A stretch of DNA of 64,000 nt, from contig MPNW01000093.1 of the NCBI GenBank assembly GCA_011800805.1, positions 23,547-87,546 on the forward strand. The letters run 5' to 3'. The stretch comes from Hirudo medicinalis. Taxonomy: Eukaryota > Annelida > Clitellata > Hirudinida > Hirudinidae. Below the pieces are notes generated by a model. It was not told the origin of the DNA and made no database searches. It worked only from the letters and a program-made list of their open reading frames with translations. The translations under genes and the position numbers were made by a program. Below are positions 25,301 through 34,919 of this stretch, piece after piece. Each line of letters starts with the position of its first letter. Positions within the stretch are counted from its first letter, which is position 1.

Positions 25301-26495
25301 TTCTCCTCAGATCCCAAAATTCCCACACAGATCCGAAAATCTCGCACCAGATTCAACAAGTCTTGCAGTTCCATATAAACTCTCAACTCGATTATTCGGT
25401 TCTATTCCCTGAATACTTGCTTAATAAACTTACTTGAAAACCTCCCAACTTTACGGAACCCCGGTTTCATTATCATTACATTACATTTCTATCCAGCATA
25501 ATTCTTTTCGACGTTCAGAACTGAGCACTTGTGCACTTCTCTAAATTTACACTCATAACTAATATTTATAACAGATATTTTTATTAGTAACCAATTTAAT
25601 CAATGTTTAATAGCCATTTCAAACAGTCCAACAGTCAATCGAAACCGGATGTCCCGGATTAAACAAATTAAAAATATGCTTGAGTCTTTTATTTTTTAAG
25701 CCAAACTATTAGCAGTAATTGAAGGAAAGCATGGAAATTATATTTCGTGGTGTTTAATAACAGCAGCGAATAAATTATTTTTTTTTAGGATATGGAGATT
25801 TTTTGCCTGCTACAGACCATGGCAAATTGCTGACCATCTTCTACACCGGCATTGGAATAGCCATGTGTCTTTCGATTTTTATTAAATTTGGAAATGTCAT
25901 TGTCATAACCATTTACAATATGAGCCTTCTATTAAGGTACCTTTTCCTGAAACTAATAACAAAAAGGTCTACAAGTGCGCCAATGAAGGCAAAGGAATTG
26001 AAAGATGTCGGTCTCATTTTCGTATTAATGTTGAACGTTTTCTATATTTCACTTGGAGCAGGTCTTCTCTATTACAACAACAATTTGGGATTTTTAGACT
26101 GTTGTTACTTTCTCGTAATAACTATGTCGACTATCGGATTTGGCGATATTTATCCTGACCAAAACACTATGTATTTTTGCATAGCTCTAACGTGCCTCGG
26201 TCTAGGCTTGATGGCGTCTCTTTTCACCAAGATAAGAAGATGGGTACAACACAATATCGAGGTTAAATTAATAAAATGCCTCAGTTTGAAGAAGCGAAAA
26301 CATAAGATCAGAGAGCCTCGGTTGAGAATATTCAGCCGATTGCCATCCACGTTAGAAGTACCGGAGTCTCTCTTCCGGCGTTTTAGCGAAGGCACAGAAT
26401 CTTCGTTTAAAACGAAAGGCGGTAGTGTCTTAAGTTGGAGTGATTATGGTGAACAGGCCTATGTAGTCGATTTTGAACGTTGCTTAGTCATGTAA
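22314..26495 (+). CDS. Two-pore-domain potassium channel B (K2P/KCNK family)
   Basis: This is the paralogue of channel A. Two exons (22314-22695 and 25789-26495) give 362 residues. The start is the ATG at 22314 (MSRSKKLSVRS); the open frame extends upstream only from a TTG. Order: a basic N-terminus, M1 (ILFVACFILLGGLLYAG), an acidic extracellular cap region, pore 1 TTIGYGDF across the splice, M2 (FYTGIGIAMCLSIFIKFG), M3 (FVLMLNVFYISLGAGLLYY), pore 2 STIGFGDIYPD, M4 (LTCLGLGLMASLFTKI) and a long basic tail. The tail ends in the same block as A (SWSDYGEQAYVVDFE, then RCLVM). The 3.1 kb intron splits the same filter glycine codon as in A and C, and contains LINE debris. Both filters are canonical. 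A predicted dimeric leak K+ channel; subfamily not assigned. Confidence 0.93.
23930..24640 (-). mobile_element. Degenerate LINE (R2-type RT), copy 2, in channel B intron
   Basis: The minus strand encodes, through several stops and frame changes, LRLLLRSIVEEYKISKI, matching copy 1 at about 13300-13350. It continues with VEHDRVRKAVQQAQQGKWTR, WEDVVQRSLTWSVMWKM and FTIRTVCYHLPSRDNLQSW. This is the region downstream of the RT domain in the same LINE family. Only this 3' part is present, consistent with a 5'-truncated insertion. Its orientation is opposite to the host channel gene. Confidence 0.65.
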
Positions 26496-27470
26496 AAGTT
26501 TCTTAATACTTCGAATTATTATCATGTTCAATGTCGTTAATGGTTCTGAAACGAAGTTGTTTGTGTTTTCTTTCAAATATTCACAGTTCATTGTTAAACT
26601 TACTAGCTTGTAGTAATAACAATAAACAATATTTATACATTCAAAGTATACATTCATTCACATAAAGAAGATTTAATATGCTTAATAAGATTTCTGGTAT
26701 AAGTAATTTGAAAGTCAGAACTCTCTTGTAAAACAACTCCAAACGTTGCTAATTTAGTTGTTCGGTTCTGAATTTCACCGAACAATTTTTATCTTTATAA
26801 ATACATTCATAAAACTATTTCAACCAACCTAAGTAGTCGTCATTCTATAACATAGGACAGAGATTTGTACAGTAACGAAGTTATTTTGGTATTCATTATT
26901 TTTCATTAATTTATTTTATTATATATATTAATATATATATTAATTTATTAATTATCAATTCAGTGAATATAGGAGAAACGTTAGATTTCTTCAAAATAAA
27001 GTTAATTGTCGTGAGAGTAATTTGAAACTTTAATAAAAAAAACAGAATGTTTGAACTTAAAAATTCAAGTAAATGACATTCGAAATGCTGATTTATTGCC
27101 CTGAAAAATGTTTAAAATAAATATTAAAGTAATATTAAGCCTAAGGAGCCTAATTTTCAAAAAATAATATAAAACATCTAAAAATAATATAAAACCTTCT
27201 TCTTATAGAATTGAAATATCCTTAAGCTATTTATAGAAATTATGAGTCACCCAAATGTTCTATTGGTCACCGCTGCTCTGATGCAGAAGAAAATCGATAT
27301 CTACAGGACCGTAGAATTTGGAAGAAGTCATTGCAAGGCTGACGGACAAAGTGTTCACATCAAGTCATTTATTGGATAGGAAAGATTTTAGTTCTTGTTG
27401 AATCCACCTTCAAAATGTTTTTTAATTTCTCTTGAGAAGTCCTCATTCGAAGAGCACTTCACAATCTGGC
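26496..27470. other. Intergenic between channel B and the p35-like gene
   Basis: The first part is the channel B 3' UTR, with the 26513-26552 block. An alternating AT-rich run lies at about 26915-26960. A 45-codon ATG ORF at 27242-27379 precedes the p35-like start and could be an upstream ORF in its leader. Nothing else is recognised. Confidence 0.45.
26513..26552 (+). promoter_or_regulatory. 40-nt 3' UTR block identical in channels A and B (copy B)
   Basis: Identical to 19626-19665, lying 17 nt after the channel B stop. After the block the two sequences differ by small changes and then lose similarity. No known RNA-binding motif was recognised with confidence. Confidence 0.5.
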
Positions 27471-28807
27471 ATGGGTGCAACAATTTCATCTTCGCCAGAG
27501 TCTGGAAAGAAAAACGGTATTTTTACGTCGGCACATTCAAACCACTCAAAGTACGAAAATCTGAACAACCTCAAAAACAACGACAAATCTGCTGCTTCGA
27601 AAGAAGGCGGACAAGAAATTTTCAAAAAGAACAAAGACACTCTGAGAGCCAAATCATCATCGTCTTTGTATTTCTTCAATGTTTTGAGCAACTTGAAGGA
27701 AGCTACATCTTCTAGGTCACTTATCAACGGTATTGATTTGAAGCATTTCAAGTGAAACGACTCAAGCAGGTAACTTCTGGTCAGTACAAAATGTCAACGA
27801 AAATCAAACACGAAAGATCAAGCGACCTCGAAAACAACAATTACATCCTGTTGACTCCCGCCAAGAGTCGCAAAAAACATGTTGCAAAGTCAACTTCCTA
27901 CGGAAGTCTTAAGAACGAAAAGTCACAACTGACTGCACTCCATCCCAGAAACAATCACGAAGTCTTCACAGCTTCGCCAAACAAAACTCAGAAAAATGAG
28001 GTTGACAAAAAGCTCGATAGAAATCAAAATGTGGTCAGACACTCGAAAAAGGAGATAACGGGGTATGAAGCAAAGCAATCAGAAGATTCTGTCCACGAAA
28101 TGACGAACAACTTTGAAATGCTCTTCTCCTCAAGTTTTTCGAAATTTCACAAGAGCGGGTTTTCTTCGTTTGATAACAAGGCATTTCTTTCTGATAAGTT
28201 AAGCAAAGCTAATAACAACTTCCACGTGAAACAAGAAGAGAACTGTGATTGGGCCACAAACCAACGGGAACACAAAAAGATGTCAGAGGAGAATACTGCG
28301 GTGACTCAATCCCAAAGTGTTTCAAGGAAAATCGTAATGCAGGCAACTACTCCAGAACTACTTCTTTGTCTGGGTGTCTTTTTCAGAGATCGTTGTTCTC
28401 ACTTGACTGACTTCGATTCGAGCAAAGCCATTTCTTGGATGAGAGCTGTGGATAGAACACTGCTGTTGCAGGGATGGCAAGATATAGTTTTCATCAATCC
28501 TGCCAATATTGTTTTTGTTTATCTTCTGATAAGTTCTGAGCTTTCTTCTAACCAGGAGAACATTTGCTCAGTCAAAAATTTACAAGCAGTTGTACTGACC
28601 TGTCTGTATTTGGCTTATTCTTACATGGGCAACGAAATTAGCTATCCATCGAAGCCTTTTCTAGTCGAAGACGACTCGAGAGATGTTTTTTGGAGCAGAT
28701 GTCTACGAATCATCAACTCTCACAGCTTTAAAATGTTAAAAATGAATAGCGATCCCTCGTATTTTGCACAGATTTTCTCTGAATTGAAATCTTATTCTCC
28801 TCGGTAG
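27471..28807 (+). CDS. CDK5R1: CDK5 activator p35-like protein (apparent frameshift)
   Basis: This encodes a p35/p39-type neuronal CDK5 activator. The main frame (27737-28807) has a low-complexity basic and Ser-rich N-terminal half, then the cyclin-box-like activation domain: [58 protein letters not shown] and KPFLVEDDS. The N-terminus lies in another frame: the ATG at 27471 gives [11 protein letters not shown], fitting the myristoylation signal of p35 (MGxxxS), and that frame runs to a stop at 27753. The two frames overlap at 27737-27752, so a one-base (-1) shift there gives a full-length p35. It may be a consensus indel; a short intron is possible but no convincing splice pair was found. 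Identity of the activation domain is secure. Whether the vertebrate orthologue would be p35 or p39 cannot be decided here. Confidence 0.85.
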
Positions 28808-29519
28808 TTTGTCAGTTGGAAACTTTTTAGCAGAATTTCTGCATTCCATCGAAGAACACCTAGGATTAGATGATGTCGCCCTGTTTTTAAAGTGATTTTT
28901 AACTCACTTGATTGTTTTATGATCTCTTCTATTGAGTTTCCAAATTCTTTCGAATATTCGACATGACTTTTTTTCGACAAGATTGGCGTTATTGAGTTTC
29001 CATTTTGTATCTTCTAACTTCTATACCGCATAGCTGTAACTATTAGCATAGAAATATATTTTCCGTTTGTGTATTTAATATTCTAAAATATTATCCATAC
29101 TCGATTCTAGAGTAGAATAGAGGGGGGTAAATGACGTCCCTGGAGGCGCCATACAAAATATGTTGCACCTCTTCTAAATAGTGGATCAGTGAAAGCAATT
29201 GTTATGAAACACAAATTTTCAAATTGAAGAAAACGCTAAATAATTAATAATAACCAAATTAAAATTTGCATTGTTTAATAATGTATATATATTTTAACTA
29301 TGAACTAGCGTTCAATATGTTCGTAATTAGTTTTTAGTAATAGATTTTTAATAATAAAATTATAATTGTATTAATTAATAAAAAAAATAAAATTAAGAAT
29401 TTTATTATAAAATTAAAATAATTAATTACTAAGTGTAAATAACATCAACTCTTTATTTTGAGCGACAATCAAGATTAGCCTGGCTCATCGTGCCTGCTTT
29501 AAAAAATTGTTACAGTAAC
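28808..29519. other. Intergenic, AT-rich, before the BRX1 pair
   Basis: Contains the p35-like 3' UTR and a very AT-rich stretch at about 29230-29440. No coding gene is recognised. Confidence 0.5.
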
Positions 29520-31834
29520 ATGACTGGACCTTTGGAGGAAAAGATGGAGGTCGATTCTGCTGATACCTCAAGAAAACTTAAACGTTTGAGGTCTAGTAAA
29601 ATTGGAAATAAGAAAAAGAAATTGAAAGTTGATACTGAGAAGGAACATTCCAAAAGCGAACAGATGCCCATAGAACCATCGGCAACGATCACCGAAAAAA
29701 TTACGAAAGTTGGTGTTCTAGATGAATTTTGGCTTTGAACAGATTGCACATAGATTGAATAACGAACATTTATTGCCTTAGACTAGGTTTTTTGTTATGG
29801 TGGACATTTGTACATTTCTTGGTTTATTATTTATTACTAATATATATGTAGAAATATCTCATTTAAATAAGCTCTATCATATACATAAGAGTTTCTATTT
29901 AACAAACATTCCTTTAAATTCCTCGTCATTCCACTCAATGCAATATTTATATGTACAAGTAATTATGTATTGTATTATGTTACATTTTTTAATTTGAAAA
30001 TATTATGCATGTTCAGTCCAAATGGAAGAACAAGACAAGAGTGTTAGTATTTTCTTCGAGGGGAGTTTCATTCATTCAGAAGCGATTGATGAGTGATATC
30101 CGAACTCTTATGCCTCATTCCAAACCAGGTATAATTATTTTGATGAAATTAGTGTTTATAAGGATTAACTATTTGTACAGCCAATTAAATGACATCAGTA
30201 TCTGATAGCTTGGAAACTGTCTTCTGTTTGATAGTTGCACAGATGGGCATGTATTAGTTATAGGGCATAAAACAAAATTTTATAGATAAAGTGATGTAAT
30301 ATCAAGCTAAACAACTTTGCAGAAACAAAGATGGAGAAAGGGACTGGATACTATATTATCAATGAGGTATGCACCCATCTGAACAGGGAATATATTAGCA
30401 AGTTATTTTCAGTATTGTTTTTTGTGATGTTCCAATTCAGATGTGCGAGATGAAGAATTGCAACAAATGCATATTTTTTGAGTCCAGAAAAAAAACAGAT
30501 CTTTACATGTGGTATGTATACAAACAATTAATTATGTGAATGAGTTCACTCAATGATTTGTTTTGTTTCAGGATTTCAAATGTCAATGCAGGGCCATCTA
30601 TCAAATTCATGGTTGATAACAGTAACTATCAAGTTTTGTTTCAATGAGTTTGCTTGTGAGCTTACCCCATAAAAAACAGATTCAGTTGTTCTTATTTGAA
30701 TGTGCACCAACATATCTAAAAGTAATCTGGGCAAAGATTGATAACCTCTAAGTCTAAGAATTTAGAAACTATTCCACTTAGTTTAGAATGACACATTATT
30801 AAGCTGTTGCATCAATTGTCTTACAGTTAATACAATGTCAGAACTGAAGCTCACTGGAAACTGCTTGAAAGGTTCAAGGCCATTACTGTCTTTTGATAAG
30901 GTTTGAATTCTTATTAGGTTCAGTTAAGCTCAATAAATAGATGCAGGTAAAATAATTCTTATATATAAAAATATGCGAATTGGTTTACTTTCCTTATAGC
31001 ATTACAATTAGCTCTACAATTTCATTTTGTGCATTTCTTGATTCATTATTTGTCGTAAATATTGTTGATGAGCTTATCATCATTTTGATTGAATGTGCAT
31101 TTATCACAGATTCTGAAAAAATAACAGGACCTACAGATTTTGATTTGCTAAATTTTATTAATTATTCAGAAATTTGAAACAGCACCGCAATGGCTTCTTA
31201 TGAAAGAGCTTTTCACACAGGTGGCTTAATTAGTTCTCTAGGATGTGACGAAAAATTGGAAATATCCTAGATTTTTTTTTTCTTTTAGATTTTTGGAGTT
31301 CCAAACTACCACCCAAAATCCAAGCCATTTGTTGATCATGTCATGACCTTCAGCATTGTTGGTGATCGGGTTTGGATCAGAAATTATCAGATTGTTGAGG
31401 AGAATGGAGAGCTTGCGGAGATTGGTTAGTGGATCAGTGGTGATTATAAAGTTTGTATCAAGTTTAATGCTTCATTATGCTTGTTGCACAACAGGTCCTC
31501 AAATAACTTTGAACCCAATCAAGATCCTCAAAGGTAGCTTTTCAGGAGAAACGTTGTATGACAATCCAAGTTACTTCACTCCCTCTGCAGTGAGTCTACT
31601 AATGTCTATTTTATTTGTCAATTTATTGTTATGATTGTTGCTTACTTTAGTGATGGTAATTATGATTTGTAATTAATAATTGTCACTTTTTAATTTTAGA
31701 TAAGAAGTATGTCTAAGAAAAGTAAAGGTGTCAAGTATGAAAATAGAATTGCAGCTAAGATTGAAAGGGACTCCAGGAAACCTGATTATAGCGTTTTTGA
31801 AGACGAGGTGAATAAAATATTTGAAGAAAATTAA
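29520..31834 (+). CDS. BRIX1: Ribosome biogenesis protein BRX1 homologue, copy 1
   Basis: BRX1 is a Brix-domain nucleolar protein needed for 60S subunit assembly. Exon 1 encodes a Lys-rich nuclear-targeting N-terminus from the ATG at 29520. Later exons give SKWKNKTRVLVFSSRGVSF, LMPHSKP, INEMCEMKNCNKCIFFES, MWISNVNAGPSIKF, ELKLTGNCLKGSRPLLSFDK, FGVPNYHPKSKPFVDHVMTF, RVWIRNYQIVEENGELAEIG, FSGETLYDNPSYF and a basic tail (SMSKKSKGVKYENRIAAKI) ending at 31834. An AATAAA lies at 31872-31877. Introns are mostly short; exon limits apart from start and stop are approximate. Downstream is a second BRX1 gene with introns at matching positions. This copy has the complete family architecture and is likely the ancestral function. 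Confidence 0.93.
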
Positions 31835-32453
31835 GACAAGTGACCTTGTACTTAGTGAAATGAGAGATTTCAATAAATGATCGTATTCGAAATTTATGGT
31901 TCTGCATACAAATAGTCTCGTTGGATCCTTGGGCGAGAGTTGTGAATTAATTTCACTCATTAAAATCCACTCATGCCATAACCTTATGGATTAATAACAC
32001 CGGTTATTAGAGGTGCTTTATAGCATCGTTTTGCCAATGAGGGAGCTTGTCTCAAACGATGACGAACAATATAAGATTCCTGATTGGCCGGCTTCGAATT
32101 CCAGGCGCTATCATGTTACTTAACTTAAATCAGCAAGATTTTTAACTTTTTTCTAAACAATTAACTCAAAGATGCCTACACATTAACTTTTAAATATAAT
32201 TAGAACCTTGCCGATTAAGTTTTACTGACAATAATATTAGCAGCTTTGAAGTAAAAATATCAATATATAAATTAATTTTGTAAACATATTTATTTTTAAC
32301 CATTTTGCGAAATTATTTATTTGCATGATTATATTTTGCTTTAATTTACTATCAAAGATTTCGGAATGTTTCGGAAAAAGTTACCACAGGATCCTTGTTT
32401 TGAGCGGAATTAGGGGTTTTGTTTACCGCGTTGTTTTGGTGATAGTGATAAAG
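31835..32453. other. Spacer between the tandem BRX1 genes
   Basis: Includes the copy 1 poly(A) signal at 31872-31877 and presumably the promoter of copy 2. An SINE- or tRNA-like reading around 32030-32115 was considered and rejected. No gene is recognised. Confidence 0.5.
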
Positions 32454-34379
32454 ATGAAATCAGAAATTGAAGCTATGGATGTTGATATGGTAGATATTCA
32501 TAAGAAGCTCAAGAGACCTGGGAAACATAAAAATAAGAACAAACGTAAAAAGCAAAGACTTAGTGACGAAACTAAGTTAAATGCAGAACAAAGTGAAGAG
32601 GATGTTGTGAGAAAGGTATCTACATTAGTCTAATTTCAAATATCTTAAAGATTTTAAAGACACATAAAGATATAAACCGTAACCGATATATAAAAAACGT
32701 ATTTAAAATCTGTTTTTACTCCAAATGCAAGAACAAAACAAGAGTGCTTGTGTTCTCTAGAAGAAATGTTTCATTCATTCAAAGGCATTTTTTGAAGGAT
32801 ATTAAATCACTCATGCCTCACTCTAAATCAGGTTTGTGTGATTACCACGAGTTATGGTTAATTTTTTAAGGCTGTTATCATCAAGATCTTACAATAACAG
32901 CATAGTGATAGTTCTTCTCAAGGTTTTATAGCTTTAATTTTGTATATTCTTTGATTTCCAGAGACGAAAATGGGAGAGGAATCTGGTTTATTCATCATTA
33001 ATGAGGTTTGACTGATTTACCAGTAATTTTGTTTACAATAATTAGTTATCGAGGAAGCATTTCAAACACATTTTATTATCTGATTAAATATAATTATTAT
33101 AATATTATTTTATTATTACATTTATCTGCAGATGTGTGAGATGAGGAATTGCAATAAATGCATATTCTTAGAAGCTAACAACATGTGGTAAGTCCTTTTA
33201 CTATACATTACAGCCATTTTCAATCTGCTATAATGTAGCTATCTTTCTATTCTAATTACCTTCATATCTGCAAGACATTGCTTGCCGATTACCACCAGAA
33301 ATGGAATGACAGCTGTAATTTACTCTATAATTTATTTTTCAGGATATCTAATGTTCCTGCAGGACCTTCAGCAAAGTTCATTGTTGAAAACAGTAATTAG
33401 CTTATCAATCTAACACATTATTGTATAGCTGCAAGTGGTTTGGATGGTTGTGTTCCTAGATGCCAAGCTAAAGCGACTTTGAATTTGTCATGCTTTATGC
33501 GCACCCTTCAGAATAAATATAAGTATTCTTATCATACGTGTAAAACTTTAAATTATTTATCAGTCTACACAATCTCTGAACTGAAACTCACTGGAAACAT
33601 CTTGAAAGGTTCAAGGTCACTGCTGTCATTTGACAAGGTTGCTAATTATCTGATTATTGTTTATGTGTAACTAAAATATTTCCTTATGAAAATGTAAATC
33701 GTTGAAATGATCAGCCCTGTTATTTTCTGTGGCTTGAAGTTTGACCTCATTTTATTCACCAGAACTTTGAGACAGAACCCCATTGGCTTCTTGCAAAAGA
33801 GCTTTTCACACAGGTGGCTTAATTGTTTCGTGACAGTTGACGTGACATTCGTAATATCCTAGATTTTTCTTTTAGGTTTTTGGTGTCCCAAAATACCACC
33901 CAAAATCAAAGCCTATTGTTGATCATGTCATGACCTTCAGCATTGTTTCTGATCGGGTTTGGATTAGAAATTATCAGATTGTTGAGGAGAATGGAGAGCT
34001 TGCAGAGATTGGTTAGTGAAGATTGTAAAGTTCCTAATATTACAGGCTTTATTTGTATTTATCTGATCTTTTGAGCGCCTTACGTTTGCTTTGCAGGTCC
34101 TCGATTCACTTTGAATCCTGTTAAAATCTTCAAAGGCAGCTTCTCAGGGGAAACATTATTTGACAACCCACAATTTATTCCAATATCCACAGTGAGTACT
34201 AGATTATGCCACTTGTTGCAACCTGATTCTCAGCAGTTTATAACTTGATTTCTCGCCAGTTTATTTTATGTACTGAACTCAGCTGTTTACATCACATATA
34301 AATGCTTTTCTTATATCTTAACAATTCTAATGAACTATTCCCACAGATAACTGACTCAAACAGTGAGGCTGATTTCTGA
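32454..34379 (+). CDS. Ribosome biogenesis protein BRX1 homologue, copy 2 (short C-terminus)
   Basis: A second Brix-domain gene of the same family as copy 1. It starts MKSEIEAMDVDMVDIHKKL and has a Lys/Arg-rich segment (KHKNKNKRKKQR). Later exons give NKTRVLVFSRRNVSFIQ, LMPHSKS, INEMCEMRNCNKCIFLEA, MWISNVPAGPSAKF, ELKLTGNILKGSRSLLSFDK, FGVPKYHPKSKPIVDHVMTF, RNYQIVEENGELAEIGPRF and FSGETLFDNPQF. It then ends in a short acidic tail (SNSEADF, stop 34377-34379) where copy 1 has a basic extension. It also lacks about seven residues before MWISNV. Both gaps fall at exon ends, so shifted splice sites could explain them. AATAAA at 34388-34393. The Brix core is intact, so it may be functional and possibly specialised; a dominant or tissue-specific role is speculation. 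Confidence 0.9.
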
Positions 34380-34919
34380 ATTTGATAAATAAAATGAGCC
34401 AACATAACAAAACTGTTCCGAACTGTCTTTTGTGTCACGCATTATAACCCATTACTGGAGTTATGCAGAACAGGCTGTTGTAATTAGGCTGCTCGGATGA
34501 GAAACCATTCACCACATTCTGCGCATTTCAATTGTAACTTTCGCAAACATACAACGGAGCAACTATATTCAGACAATCCGAGATGTCAAAGTGCTCCATT
34601 GTTCTAAAAAAATGTTTTTGGGATACAAATATCTGAAGATATCAAACCCAACTCTTACAATACTCAGCAACTTATCATTTCCACTTTTGGTGTTTATCTT
34701 TAATTGTTTATTAAGATCATTTTTATCATGATTTTTGGAAGAATATGATATGCAATAGAAAATTTTTATAGCAAAATTCAGACATGAAATCAACTTTGAA
34801 CACAAGATATTGCAGCATTTTAGAGAATAATGTGGAATTTCATTTTATTTCTCTTCCAATTAAATTCTCCTAATTCTTAATAAAGACATGGTTTCTCGAA
34901 CGAGGTGGATAGTTCTAAA
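34380..34919. other. Convergent spacer between BRX1 copy 2 and eIF2 gamma
   Basis: Contains poly(A) signals for both genes: AATAAA at 34388-34393 (+) and a minus-strand AATAAA at 34844-34849. No gene is recognised. Confidence 0.55.

Noticed and set aside
27395..27715. 106-residue frame overlapping the p35 N-terminus
   Set aside because: It is in the frame of the activation domain but is cut by TAG and TGA before it, and it lacks the p35 N-terminal pattern seen in the other frame.
32030..32115. tRNA- or SINE-like segment with a GGCTTCGAATTCC motif
   Set aside because: The motif only partly matches a T-loop, and no acceptor stem or A box could be paired with it.
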